Shown: positions 25,155 through 33,680, numbered from the stretch's first letter. The stretch is 64,000 nt of DNA from DASSUW01 sp963774155 (GCA_963774155.1 CAVZDW010000010.1:754845-818844); one strand, 5' to 3'. Notes: generated by a model not told the origin, from the letters alone. A program made the numbers and translations.

Positions 25155-25270
25155 AACTGCGGCTGGGTAGGGGAGTGGCCGGCCGCAGGCCGCGATGAGG
25201 GTGCAAACTGCAAGCTCGGAACCCGGCGACTTGCAGAAAGGCACCCCCAGCCTCCCACCCAGCCGCAGTT
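25155..25270. repeat. Large nested inverted repeat between divergent genes
   Basis: Outer arms AACTGCGGCTGGGT (25155-25168) and its exact complement (25257-25270). Inner arms GGGTGC (25199-25204) with GCACCC (25241-25246), and CTGCAAG (25208-25214) with CTTGCAG (25230-25236). A local GGCCGGCC palindrome is at 25178-25185. The inner arms are each offset by a matching AAA spacer, so the whole 116 bp can fold as one long hairpin on either strand. No reading frame explains it. Confidence 0.8.
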
Positions 25271-25320
25271 GGCTGGGGCAATGACCGGGCGGGCGACGTC
25301 GCCTCGTAGAGTCCCCGCGC

Positions 25321-26853
25321 GTGCGCATCCTGATCTTCCACGGCTATCTGCTCTCCGGGACCGGATCGAACGTCTACAACGCCGCTCTGGCCGAGGCGCT
25401 CGTGCGCGGCGGGCACGAGGTGCACCTGCTGTGCCAGGACCGGGATCCGCTGGCGCTCGACTGGGTCGACGCCGCCGGCGACTGGGACGGCGGCTCCCTG
25501 AGCGTCACCACGCGCCGCGAGCCCGTGCGGGCGACCGCTCTACCGGCCCGACATCGGCGGCCTGCTGCCGCTCTACGTGGCCGACCGCTACGAGGGCATC
25601 GACGCGCGGCCCTTCCAGGATCTGACGCCCGAGGAGGTCGACCGCTACGTCGACGCCAACGTGGCCGCCGTCCGTGAGGTGGCCGAGCGGGTGAAGCCCG
25701 ACGTCGCGCTCGCCAACCACCTCGTGATGGGGCCGGTGATCCTCGCCCGCGGGCTCGAGCGGGCGGGCGTTCCGTACGCGGTGAAGATCCACGGCAGCGC
25801 GCTCGAGTACACGGTCAAGCCGCACCCGCGCTTCCGGCCCTACGCGCAGGAGGGTCTCGCGAGCGCGCGCGGGATCCTCGTCGGCTCGTACCACACGGGC
25901 GCGAGCCTGTGGGCGGAGATGGACGACCCCACGGTGCAGGAGCGGACCCGGCTCGGCCCGCCCGGCGTGGACGTCGACCGCTTCACCCCGCGCGACCCCG
26001 GGCCCGCGCGCGAGGGTCTCGAGCGCCTGCGCGCCCGCCTGGCCGCGGACGAGACGCCGGCCGCGGCGGCCGAGTCGTCGTTCTCCCGGTCGGCCGCAGA
26101 GGCGGCGGCCGCGCTGGCCACGATCGAGCCCGATGACCGCCTGGTGGTCTTCGTCGGCAAGCTGATCGCGTCCAAGGGCGTCGAGCTGCTGCTCGCCGCC
26201 TGGCCGCTCGTGCTCGCGAGCGAGCCGCGGGCGCGGCTGCTCGTCGTGGGCTTCGGCGCCTTCCGGCCGGGCCTCGAGGCGCTGGCCGCCGAGCTCGAGC
26301 GCGGCGACCTCGAGGCCGCCCGCGCGCGGCGCGGCGAGGAGGGGGAGAGCTGCCGCACCTGGCGGCCTTCCTCGACGGGCTCGGCGCCGACGCCGACGCG
26401 TACCGCGCGGCGGCGCGCGGGATGACCGAGCGGATCGCCTGGGCCGGCCGGCTCGACCACGAGGAGCTGGTCGACGTGCTGCCCGCGGCCGAGGCGATGG
26501 CCGTTCCGAGCACGTTCCCGGAGGCCTTCGGGATGGTGGCGGCGGAGGCCGCGGCCTGCGGCGCCCTGCCCGTCGTGGCGGCGCACTCGGGGCTGGCCGA
26601 GGTCGCCCGCACGCTTGGCGCGGCGGCCCCCGAACCGGCGCGTGAGTGGCTCACCTTCGAGGTCGGCCCGGGCGCGGTGCGGGAGCTGGCCGGCGACCTC
26701 TCCGCCTGGTTGGCGGCGCCGGACGACCTGCGCGCCGCCACGCGGGACGCCATCGTCGCCGCCACTCGGGCGTCCTACTCCTGGGACGGCGTGGCGCGGT
26801 CGGTGATCGCGGCCGCGCGCGGCGAGCTGGACGGCCTTCCGCGCCCGACGTAG
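25321..26853 (+). pseudogene. Family 4 glycosyltransferase with two frameshifts
   Basis: Three consecutive frames together encode one GT4 enzyme of about 510 residues. Frame 1 (from GTG 25321) has ILIFHGYLLSGTGSNVYN, the N-terminal acceptor domain. A one-base insertion near 25536-25539 shifts to the frame containing YAVKIHGSALEYT and LVVFVGKLIASKGVELLL. A one-base loss in the G run at 26338-26345 shifts to the last frame, which contains the donor-site motif STFPEAFGMVAAEAAACG. Removing the two indels restores the protein fully, so the gene may be intact in the organism. TAGAGT ends 8 nt before the GTG. It would transfer an activated sugar, acceptor unknown. Confidence 0.8.
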
Positions 26854-26891
26854 CGCCGGGCATCCAGTCGAACCACTAGGATTCCGCGCCG

Positions 26892-27623
26892 ATGAGGAGA
26901 GCGCTCGTGCTGGCGGGGATCCTGGCCGCTGCGGTGGTGGTCGGCGGCTGCAATCTCGCCGATTCCGGCACCAACCTGGTCAACGGCAAGGAGCAGTTCG
27001 TCGCCAAGTGCGGCTCCTGCCACGTGCTGGCCCGCGCGGGCGCCACCGGCGTCACGGGCCCGAACCTCGACGAGGCGTTCCAGCGCGCGCGCCAGGACGG
27101 CTTCGGCCAGAGCACGTTCGAGGGCCTCGTCCACGCCCAGATCCTCCACCCCGCCCGGAACCCGCAGGTCGACCCGGTGACGGGCCGCGAGGCGATCATG
27201 CCGGCCGGCATCGTGACCGGTGAGGACGCCGAGGACGTCGCGGCCTACGTCGCGTCGGCCGTCGCGAAGGGCGGCGAGGACACCGGCGCCCTGGCCGCCG
27301 TCGGCGGAGGCGGCGCCGAGGGGACCGCCGAGGCCGAGAACGGCGTGCTCGACATCCCGGCCGATCCCAACGGCGCCCTCTTCTACGTGTTCGCCGACGC
27401 CAAGGCGCCCGCCGGGGCGATCAAGATCGAGTCGCCGAACGAGTCCCCGACCGAGCACGACATCGCGATCGAGGGCAACGGCGTCAACGAGAAGGGCGAG
27501 GTCGTCAGCAACGGCGGCGTCTCGGAGATCGACACGGACCTCCAGGCCGGCGAGTACACGTTCTTCTGCACGGTCCCGGGCCACCGCGAGGGCGGCATGG
27601 AAGGCACGCTCACGGTCGAGTGA
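26892..27623 (+). CDS. Lipoprotein fusion of cytochrome c and cupredoxin
   Basis: A 243-residue electron carrier anchored to the outer face of the membrane. The lipobox Cys is residue 20. A class I cytochrome c domain follows with heme motif CGSCH (40-44) and likely axial Met103 (IMPAGIV). After a Gly/Ala/Glu linker (130-150) comes a plastocyanin-like domain with type 1 copper ligands His189, Cys226, His231 and Met236 (FFCTVPGHREGGM). The ATG follows a TAGGAT box by 9 nt. It ends convergent with ctaG with 14 bp overlap. It is a plausible electron donor for the adjacent caa3 oxidase (inference). Confidence 0.9.
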   Translation: MRRALVLAGILAAAVVVGGCNLADSGTNLVNGKEQFVAKCGSCHVLARAGATGVTGPNLDEAFQRARQDGFGQSTFEGLVHAQILHPARNPQVDPVTGREAIMPAGIVTGEDAEDVAAYVASAVAKGGEDTGALAAVGGGGAEGTAEAENGVLDIPADPNGALFYVFADAKAPAGAIKIESPNESPTEHDIAIEGNGVNEKGEVVSNGGVSEIDTDLQAGEYTFFCTVPGHREGGMEGTLTVE

Positions 27624-28429
27624 GCAGGGCCTCGCGCTCGCGAGCCTCCTGGCGGTCGGCGTCCTCGGACGCCCGGTAGAAGAAGAAGCACAGCGCGAAG
27701 ACCATGATGAGGATGTCGACGGCGACCATCATGGCCCCCGCGGTCTGCTGGTCGGCCAGCGCGCTGAACCCGTGCCCGCGATCTCCGGCGCCGTAGACGC
27801 CCACGTAGACCGGCACGCGGATGAGGACGAAGCTCATCCCGAGGAACATCCCGGCCATGCGGGCGCCGATCAGGTACGGGACCTTCCACAGCTCGCCGCT
27901 GAAGCGCCGCCGCTTGGGCTCGAGCGCCGACCACCAGACGAGCACGCCGATGGCCACGAAGCTCATGTGCTGCAGCGCATGGACGAACGGGTTCCTCACG
28001 GCCGCCTCGAAGAAGATCGAGAAGTGCCAGCCGTAGAGGACCACCACGTAGACCGGCACGGCCACCAGCGGCTTGCGCAGCCACCGCGTGGCACCGCGCA
28101 GCCGCGGCGAGCGCGCGAAGGTCACCAGCGCCGGCCGCGGCAGCAGGAAGCCCAGCACCGGGTTGCGGGCGCCGGCCAGGAGCAGCGGCGCCGCCAGGTC
28201 GGCGATCAGCAGGTGCTGGGCCATGTGGGCGCTCAGCAGCTCGTCGCTGAGGCCGTGCAGCGGCGAGAAGAACCCGATGACCCACAGCGCGATGCCGAGG
28301 TGCCAGAGGACGATCTGCCCGCGCGGCACGGCCACGCCGCGGCCCGCGCAGCACGCTCAGCGCCCGCAGGTACAGCCCCTCGGCCGTCGCGACAAGGACC
28401 AGCGCGCCTGGGTCCAGCACGAACTCCAC
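27610..28429 (-). CDS. ctaG: Cytochrome c oxidase assembly protein CtaG (caa3 type), N-terminal frameshift
   Basis: A membrane protein of about 270 residues with seven predicted helices, needed for copper insertion in caa3 oxidases of the Bacillus CtaG family. Motifs include GLSDELLSAHMAQHLL and MSFVAIGVLVWWSAL with conserved histidines. The N-terminal 28 residues (MEFVLDPGALVLVATAEGLYL) are in another frame because one extra base lies in the GGCCC run at 28341-28345. Removing it joins RGRGVAVPRGQ in frame. It is 14 bp from the small membrane gene upstream. Last gene of the caa3 operon. Confidence 0.85.
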
Positions 28430-28443
28430 GTCGACAGTGGGCG

Positions 28444-28551
28444 CTAGAGGGCTTGGATGATCAGCGCGAGCACGATGATCACCGCGGCGCCGGCGAGCAC
28501 GTAGAGCAGGAGCTGGAAGGCCTCCCGCTCGGAGCGCAGCGGGTTCAGCAT
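28444..28551 (-). CDS. 35-residue single-helix membrane protein in the caa3 operon
   Basis: A short gene of 36 codons with a polar start (MLNPLRSEREAF) and one hydrophobic helix from about residue 13 to 35. It lies between ctaE and ctaG on the same strand, 14 bp before ctaG. Codon use matches the neighbours (G or C at almost every third position). Very small one-helix subunits are known in heme-copper oxidases (for example subunit IIa of Thermus ba3), so an accessory oxidase subunit is a reasonable guess. Its start abuts a dispersed palindromic repeat, and no Shine-Dalgarno is visible. Confidence 0.6.
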   Translation of the reverse strand: MLNPLRSEREAFQLLLYVLAGAAVIIVLALIIQAL

Positions 28552-28593
28552 GCTAAGGCGCTCGCATGAGCTTGCGAATGCGAGTCAGCCGCA
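28551..28593 (+). repeat. Dispersed palindromic element, copy 2 (diverged)
   Basis: TGCTAAGGCGCTCGCATGAG... ending GTCAGCCGCA. It shares about 36 of 44 positions with the perfect pair at 33047 and 33595. It lies just downstream of the ctaE stop codon and directly before the small membrane gene. Confidence 0.7.
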
Positions 28594-28594
28594 C

Positions 28595-29194
28595 TCAGAT
28601 TATGTAGACGGTCGTGTAGACGACGATCCACATCACGTCGACGAAGTGCCAGTAGATGCCCGGCACCTCGACGCCGTGGTGCTCGGCCGACGAGAAGTGC
28701 CCGCGGAAGGCCCGGAGGGTGACGACGGCCAGCAGCGTCAGGCCGATGAAGACGTGCGCGCCGTGCAGGCCGGTCAGCCCGTAGAAGATCGTGCCCTGCG
28801 CGCTGTCCTGCGGCGCGAAGCCGACGTGCACGTACTCGTTGATCTGCACGAAGAGGAACGTCGAGCCGAGCAGGAACGTCGTGAGCATGCCCGCCTGCAG
28901 GCCGCGCCGGTTGTCGGACTTCACGGACTCCAGCGCCCAGTGCATGGTCAGCGAGGACGAGACGAGGATCGCGGTGTTGACGCCGGCGATCAGCTTCGGC
29001 AGGTGGTCTCCCTCGGCCGGCCACTCGGCGCCCCCCACGACCCGGATGAAGAAGTAGGCCGTGAAGAAGGCCCCGAAGACCATGATCTCGCTGATGATGA
29101 AAAGCAGCATCCCCAGCGTCCGGGCGTCGACCCGGGACGACTGGTTGGCCGCGGGCGGCCCGTGATGCACGTGCTCGACGGCGTGCGCTTCCAT
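28595..29194 (-). CDS. ctaE: Cytochrome c oxidase subunit III (caa3)
   Basis: A 199-residue membrane protein with five helices. The motifs LGMLLFIISEIMVFGAFFTAYFF and GLHGAHVFIGLTLL, and the C-terminal YWHFVDVMWIVVY, are those of CtaE/CoxIII. Short form without the first two helices, as in caa3 oxidases. The ATG overlaps the stop of the USP-like gene (TGATG). It belongs to the operon ctaC-ctaD-usp-ctaE-small gene-ctaG. Confidence 0.95.
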   Translation of the reverse strand: MEAHAVEHVHHGPPAANQSSRVDARTLGMLLFIISEIMVFGAFFTAYFFIRVVGGAEWPAEGDHLPKLIAGVNTAILVSSSLTMHWALESVKSDNRRGLQAGMLTTFLLGSTFLFVQINEYVHVGFAPQDSAQGTIFYGLTGLHGAHVFIGLTLLAVVTLRAFRGHFSSAEHHGVEVPGIYWHFVDVMWIVVYTTVYII

Positions 29195-30015
29195 CAGGCT
29201 TCCGCGCCCACGGGGGACGACTCGATGTGCTCGACGGGCTTGTTGGTGGCCGCCTGCACGCGCTCGACGAGCTTGTCGGCCACCCACTTCGAGCTGCCGG
29301 ACGGCAGCGTCGAGATGACGATCTCGGAGATGTGGAAGTACTGGACGGCGTTCATGATCGCCGTGTAGGGATCCGGGTCGCCGATCATGCCGGCGGCCAC
29401 GATCCCGTCCTCGCGCAGCGACCCGAGCAGCGCCGCGAGCCGCTCGCGCGCGTCCTTGACCGCGCCGCCGTGGAACGCGGCCTGCGGGACGACGACGATG
29501 AAGCGCCGCGGACCTTCGTGGGCCAGCGCCTTCAGGCGGTCGGACAGCTCGCTCGACGACGCGGTGACGTTGGCCGCCACGAGCGTGACGCCGAACGGCA
29601 GGCCCTCGGCGGCGAGGTCGACCACGAGGTGCTCGACCGGCAGGCCCGTCGCCTCGCGCAGGCGCTCGGGCAGGTCGCGCCGCAGCCAGCCGGAGGTCTC
29701 GGCCGGGAGGGTGGAGACGAGCACCTCGTCGATCCCCTCGGCCTCGATCGCGTCGGTGGCCGCCAGGAACGGGTCGGCGTCGCCGACCTCGCCCGTGCCC
29801 TTCAGGCCCTCGTCCTTCAGGAACGCGAGCGCGAGATCCACGCGCACCTGGGCGCTGTCCCGCACCACCTCGTCGTAGACGACGTTGCCGTGACGCGGGC
29901 GGGCCTGGGGCACGACGACGTGGAAGCGGACGTCCTCGCCGCCGCGGGCGATGATCGCGTCGAGCAGCTTCTTGCCCGCGATCGTCTCGTTGGCGAGGAT
30001 CAGGATCTTCTTCAC
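29194..30015 (-). CDS. Tandem-repeat USP-like protein inside the caa3 oxidase operon
   Basis: A 273-residue soluble protein made of two related halves of about 135 residues. Each half has an alpha/beta start (KKILILANETIAG and RRFIVVVPQAAFHGG) and ends with a shared motif, STLPAETSGWLRRDL in the first and STLPSGSSKWVADKL in the second, then PVEH. The fold is reminiscent of universal stress proteins, but the usual ATP-binding GxxG motif is not clear. Its ATG overlaps the ctaD stop (ATGA) and its stop overlaps the ctaE start, so it is tightly coupled to oxidase subunits. A single-repeat relative is at 61206. Function unknown. Confidence 0.75.
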   Translation of the reverse strand: MKKILILANETIAGKKLLDAIIARGGEDVRFHVVVPQARPRHGNVVYDEVVRDSAQVRVDLALAFLKDEGLKGTGEVGDADPFLAATDAIEAEGIDEVLVSTLPAETSGWLRRDLPERLREATGLPVEHLVVDLAAEGLPFGVTLVAANVTASSSELSDRLKALAHEGPRRFIVVVPQAAFHGGAVKDARERLAALLGSLREDGIVAAGMIGDPDPYTAIMNAVQYFHISEIVISTLPSGSSKWVADKLVERVQAATNKPVEHIESSPVGAEA

Positions 30016-31925
30016 GTCTCGGTCTCCCTCTCGGCGGGCGCCCCCGCGGGCTGTTTCTCACGTGCCTCGGCGGGCGACTGGAAGATGCCGTGCTGGGCGC
30101 CCGGCACGCCGTACTCGTACGGGCCGCCGACGACCAGCGGCACGTTGTCGAAGTTGAAGATCGGCGGGGGCGAGGAGACCTGCCACTCGAGCGTGAGCGC
30201 CCGCCAGGGGTTGGCCGGGGCGCGCGGGCCGCCGCGCCAGGAAGCGACCATGTTGTAGACGAAGACCAGCGTCGCGAGCCCGAGCAGGAAGGAGCTCAGC
30301 GTGATCATCAGGTTCCACGTCGCGAACTGGTCCGGGTAGTCGGCCACGCGGCGCGGCATGCCCTGGACGCCGATGAGGTGCATCGGGCCGAAGGTCAGGT
30401 TGAAGCCGATGAACGTCATCCAGAAGTGCAGCTTCCCGAGCTTCTCGTCGAACATCCGGCCCGTCATCTTCGGGAACCAGTAGTAGACGCCGGCGAAGAT
30501 CGTGAACAGCGAGCCGCCGTAGAGCACGTAATGGATGTGGGCGACGATGAAGTACGTGTCGCTCACGTGGATGGTCAGCGGCACCATCGCCAGCATCACG
30601 CCGGAGATGCCGCCGAGCGTGAACATCGTCAGGAAGCCGAGCGCGAAGAGCATCGGCGTGTCGAGGTGGATCACGCCGCGCCACAGCGTGGCCAGCCACG
30701 AGAAGATCTTGATGCCGGTCGGGACGGCGATGATCGCCGTGGTGACCATCATCGGGATCCGGATCCACGACTGCATGCCGGAGACGAACATGTGGTGCGC
30801 CCAGACCGTGAACCCGAGCAGCACGATGGCCAGCAGCGAGAAGGCCATCATCCGGTAGCCGAAGATGGGTTTCCTGGCCTTCACCGAGATGACCTCGGAG
30901 ATGATCCCGAAGCCCGGCAGCATCATGATGTAGACGGCCGGGTGGGAGTAGAACCAGAAGACGTGCTGGTACATCAGCACGTCGCCGTCGCGGCTCGGCC
31001 GGAAGAAGTTGAAGCCGAGCGCGTAGTCGAAGAGCACGAAGAACTGCGACGCGGCGATGAACGGCGTGGCGATGACGACCAGCAGCGAGGTCGAGAAGTT
31101 CGCCCACACGAGCAGCGGCATGCGCCAGAACGACATGCCGGGCGCCCGCATCGTGACGATCGTCACGAGGAAGTTCAGGGCGGTCGCGATCGAGGACGCG
31201 CCCGCGAACTGCACGCCGATCGTGAAGAACATCTGCCCGATGGGCACGTCGGTCGAGAGCGGCGCGTAGGCCGTCCAGCCCGTGGCGAACGAGCCGCCCG
31301 GGGCGAAGAACGACGCCGTCATCATGATGCCGGCGACCGGCAGCATCCAGTACGACAGCGCGTTCAGCCGCGGGAACGCCATGTCCGGCGCGCCGATCAT
31401 CAGCGGCAGCACATAGTTCGCCAGCCCGGCGAAGACCGGGATGATGAACAGGAAGATCATCAGCGACGCGTGGACGCTGAACAGCCCGTTGTAGGCGTTC
31501 GTGTTCACGAACTGCATGCCCGGCGCCGCCAGCTCGGCCCGCACGATCATCGCCAGCAGGCCGCCGACGAGCATGAAGAAGAAGGACGTGACGACGTACT
31601 GGATCCCGATCACCTTGTGATCGGTGTTGACCCGGAAGTAGTCCTTCCACGACGTCGCGCCGTGGCTCGAGTGGTCCTCCGGCAGCGTCGGCTTGCCGGT
31701 CGCGTAGTAGAACCAGTACGTAAAGGCGCCGATCCCGACCAGGAAGGCGAGCGACCCGACGAAGAGCGACAGGAGCAGGATCGCGTTCTGCGCCTTGGTC
31801 GTCAGCCCGCCGTCGAAGCTCTCGAACCCGTACGCGGCGCGCACGACGAGAACGATGGCGGCCGACAGCAGCACGCCGAGCACGAAGTACACGCCGCCGC
31901 GCTTGAGCCCCGGGGCCGGCATCAA
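30012..31925 (-). CDS. ctaD: Cytochrome c oxidase subunit I, A2 type
   Basis: A 637-residue 12-14 helix core subunit. Low-spin heme ligand His152 lies in FSVHASLMIF, the D-channel Asp181 in GAPDMAFPRLN, and CuB His328 in YSHPAVYIMMLPGFG. The crosslinked Tyr332 is present. The usual glutamate after HP is Ala330, and the preceding residues are Tyr-Ser, the signature of A2-type oxidases. The K-channel stretch VPTGIKIFSWLATLW and the heme a/a3 ligands in DTYFIVAHIHYVLYG are intact. An N-terminal extension of about 80 residues adds two helices. It overlaps ctaC by 4 bp. Confidence 0.95.
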   Translation of the reverse strand: MMPAPGLKRGGVYFVLGVLLSAAIVLVVRAAYGFESFDGGLTTKAQNAILLLSLFVGSLAFLVGIGAFTYWFYYATGKPTLPEDHSSHGATSWKDYFRVNTDHKVIGIQYVVTSFFFMLVGGLLAMIVRAELAAPGMQFVNTNAYNGLFSVHASLMIFLFIIPVFAGLANYVLPLMIGAPDMAFPRLNALSYWMLPVAGIMMTASFFAPGGSFATGWTAYAPLSTDVPIGQMFFTIGVQFAGASSIATALNFLVTIVTMRAPGMSFWRMPLLVWANFSTSLLVVIATPFIAASQFFVLFDYALGFNFFRPSRDGDVLMYQHVFWFYSHPAVYIMMLPGFGIISEVISVKARKPIFGYRMMAFSLLAIVLLGFTVWAHHMFVSGMQSWIRIPMMVTTAIIAVPTGIKIFSWLATLWRGVIHLDTPMLFALGFLTMFTLGGISGVMLAMVPLTIHVSDTYFIVAHIHYVLYGGSLFTIFAGVYYWFPKMTGRMFDEKLGKLHFWMTFIGFNLTFGPMHLIGVQGMPRRVADYPDQFATWNLMITLSSFLLGLATLVFVYNMVASWRGGPRAPANPWRALTLEWQVSSPPPIFNFDNVPLVVGGPYEYGVPGAQHGIFQSPAEAREKQPAGAPAERETET

Positions 31926-32989
31926 CCTGCAACCTCCTTCAGATACGTCACCAGCGCATCCACCTGCTCGTCCGACAGGGTGTCACCGTAGCGCGGCATC
32001 AGCCCGGGTTGGAAGCCCTCGGTGATCTTCGCGTCCGGGTCCTCGATCGACTGCTTGATCTCCGCGTCGCTGAGGTCCGGGATCACGTCGTCGAGGTTGG
32101 GCCCCGTGGTCCCCGTCGTGCCCGCGGCGGCCAGCGTGTGGCATGAGCCGCAGGCCGTGGGCCTCGCTGCCTCGGTGAACAGCGTCTTCCCGTCCGCCTC
32201 GGCCTGGCCGCCGCCGCCGCCGGCCCCGCCGCCCGCCTCGGGCGGGTTCCGCAGCTCCTCCAGCTTGGCCTCGAAGTCGTCCGCGGTCAGCACGTGCGCG
32301 CTCTGGCGCATCGTGGAGTGCCCGAGGCCGCACAGCTCGGCGCAGACCACCGGGAACTCGCCCATGCGGGTCGGCTTCACGCGGATGTGCGTGTCGATGC
32401 CCGGCACCGCGTCGATCTTCATGCGGAAGGCCGGCACCCAGAAGTCGTGGATGACGTCCTTGGACTGGACGGTGAAGTTGACGGGCCGGTCAATGGGCAG
32501 GTAGAGCTGCGGCGAGGCGACCTCCTTGCCGTCCTCACCCTGGTACCAGAACGTCCACGTGAACTGCTCGCCGACGACACGGACCTGCATCGTGTTGGCC
32601 TCGGCCTTCTCGATGTCGGTCAGCACCACGTAGGCGTAGGTGCAGAGGCCGACGAGGATGATGGCCGGGATCGCCGTCCACCAGATCTCGAGCTTCGTGT
32701 TGCCGTGGATCGGCGGGCCGTCCTTGAGCTCCTCGCCCGGCCTCATCCGGAAGCGGATGGCGCAGTAGAGGACGATCGTCTCGACCAGCACGAAGATCGG
32801 CACCGAGACGATCAGCAGGACGTCCCACAGCGTGTCGATCGGACCCGCCTGCTCGGAGGCGGGGACCGGGAACCAGTCGATCCAGAGCGCCAGCGCGATG
32901 CCCAGCACGGACACGACAGCGCCGATCAGCAGCATCTGTCGCACCTGCGCCCTGCTTTCCCGTGAGCTGACCGGGGGCTGGTCGCTCAT
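31922..32989 (-). CDS. ctaC: Cytochrome c oxidase subunit II with fused cytochrome c (caa3)
   Basis: A 355-residue subunit. Two membrane helices (about 18-36 and 55-78), then the cupredoxin domain with CuA ligands His181, Cys216, Cys220, His224 and Met227 (CAELCGLGHSTM). A Gly-rich linker at 252-266 joins a C-terminal cytochrome c with CGSCH (280-284) and axial Met in GLMPRYG. This fusion defines caa3 oxidases. It overlaps ctaD by 4 bp. A dispersed repeat and the AraC-type gene lie upstream. Confidence 0.96.
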   Translation of the reverse strand: MSDQPPVSSRESRAQVRQMLLIGAVVSVLGIALALWIDWFPVPASEQAGPIDTLWDVLLIVSVPIFVLVETIVLYCAIRFRMRPGEELKDGPPIHGNTKLEIWWTAIPAIILVGLCTYAYVVLTDIEKAEANTMQVRVVGEQFTWTFWYQGEDGKEVASPQLYLPIDRPVNFTVQSKDVIHDFWVPAFRMKIDAVPGIDTHIRVKPTRMGEFPVVCAELCGLGHSTMRQSAHVLTADDFEAKLEELRNPPEAGGGAGGGGGQAEADGKTLFTEAARPTACGSCHTLAAAGTTGTTGPNLDDVIPDLSDAEIKQSIEDPDAKITEGFQPGLMPRYGDTLSDEQVDALVTYLKEVAG

Positions 32990-33046
32990 CGGCTCCTCTC
33001 CACGCAGCCCATGGACGCGGCATCCTACGCAACCACGGTGACGGTG

Positions 33047-33090
33047 TGCGGCTTACTCGCACTCGCAAGCTCGCGCGAGCGCCTTGATTA
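33047..33090 (-). repeat. Dispersed 44 bp palindromic element, copy 3 (left arm of a perfect inverted pair)
   Basis: On the minus strand it reads TAATCAAGGCGCTCGCGCGA... and is identical over all 44 positions to copy 4 at 33595-33638, which is in the opposite orientation. The two flank the AraC-type gene. It is 6 bp from the 3' end of that gene. Confidence 0.9.
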
Positions 33091-33102
33091 GCCTGATCAG
33101 GC
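33091..33102. repeat. 12 bp perfect palindrome at the AraC-type gene 3' end
   Basis: GCCTGATCAGGC contains the stop codon of the AraC-type gene and abuts copy 3 of the 44 bp element. It could be a recombination or protein-binding site, or chance. Confidence 0.5.
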
Positions 33103-33480
33103 GGCGCGGGCGCTCAGAGCCGACGCGTTGAACGCCTCGCCGCCCGAGCGGAAGTCGGACGGCGAGAGGCCGCGGTGGCGCCGGAACGCCTTGGCGAACT
33201 GGGCGGGCTGGCGGTAGCCGACGCGGTGCGCGACCTCGCGGACCGTGAAGCGGCGCGTCGCGAGCAGCTCGGCGGCGCGATCCATGCGCACGCGGGTGAG
33301 GTAGTCGCGGAACGTGGTGTCGCCGATCTCGGCGTACGCCCGCTGGAGCTGTCGCCGAGACGACGCGACGCGGCGCGCGATGTCGTCCAGGGACAGGTCC
33401 GAGGCGTACTCGCGCTCGACGATGGCGTTGGCCTCCTCGAGGAGGCTGGCGCGCAGGCGGATGGTGGAAGGTCGCTGCAT
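33097..33480 (-). CDS. AraC-family transcriptional regulator consisting only of the DNA-binding domain
   Basis: A 127-residue protein with the two helix-turn-helix motifs of AraC/XylS proteins: LSLDDIARRVASSRRQLQRAY (about 29-50) and FTVREVAHRVGYRQPAQFAKAFRRHRG (about 79-105). It lacks a sensor domain, as MarA and SoxS do. It is upstream of and on the same strand as the caa3 operon, whose ctaC begins 108 bp beyond its stop. It is bracketed by identical 44 bp inverted repeats. Target unknown, with the oxidase operon or its own promoter the first candidates. Confidence 0.88.
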   Translation of the reverse strand: MQRPSTIRLRASLLEEANAIVEREYASDLSLDDIARRVASSRRQLQRAYAEIGDTTFRDYLTRVRMDRAAELLATRRFTVREVAHRVGYRQPAQFAKAFRRHRGLSPSDFRSGGEAFNASALSARAA

Positions 33481-33525
33481 TCGTGTGTCTTCCTACGTCG
33501 TGAGGCTTCCACTTGGATCACGAAT

Positions 33526-33537
33526 GGAACCGGTTCC
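33526..33537. promoter_or_regulatory. Candidate operator palindrome upstream of the AraC-type gene
   Basis: GGAACCGGTTCC, a perfect 12 bp palindrome 46 bp before the AraC-type ATG. A second short dyad, GCCAAGGTGGC, lies at 33570-33580. Confidence 0.4.
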
Positions 33538-33594
33538 GCAACGGGGTTTGTCATGTTTGAGACGAACGCGCCAAGGTGGCAACGTTCTCTCGTC

Positions 33595-33638
33595 TAATCA
33601 AGGCGCTCGCGCGAGCTTGCGAGTGCGAGTAAGCCGCA
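33595..33638 (+). repeat. Dispersed 44 bp palindromic element, copy 4 (right arm of the perfect pair)
   Basis: Identical to copy 3 in inverted orientation. It contains the inner palindrome GCTCGCGCGAGC and can fold into a long imperfect hairpin. It lies between the AraC-type promoter and the promoter of the 37-residue gene. Confidence 0.9.
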
Positions 33639-33667
33639 CGCGGCATCATCCGCGCCTTCGGGCCTAA

Positions 33668-33673
33668 TAGACT
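33668..33673 (+). promoter_or_regulatory. Putative -10 element TAGACT of a leaderless transcript
   Basis: Ends 7 nt before the ATG at 33681; there is no Shine-Dalgarno. An overlapping TAATAG could also serve. Confidence 0.4.
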
Positions 33674-33680
33674 GCCGCGC

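Noticed and set aside
30012..31925. HPAVY as a loss-of-function mutation in subunit I
   Set aside because: The preceding Tyr-Ser is the known A2-type alternative to the glutamate and all metal ligands are intact.
30090..31991. 633-codon plus-strand frame opposite ctaD
   Set aside because: Antisense to a highly conserved subunit I. The translation is charged and has no known domain.
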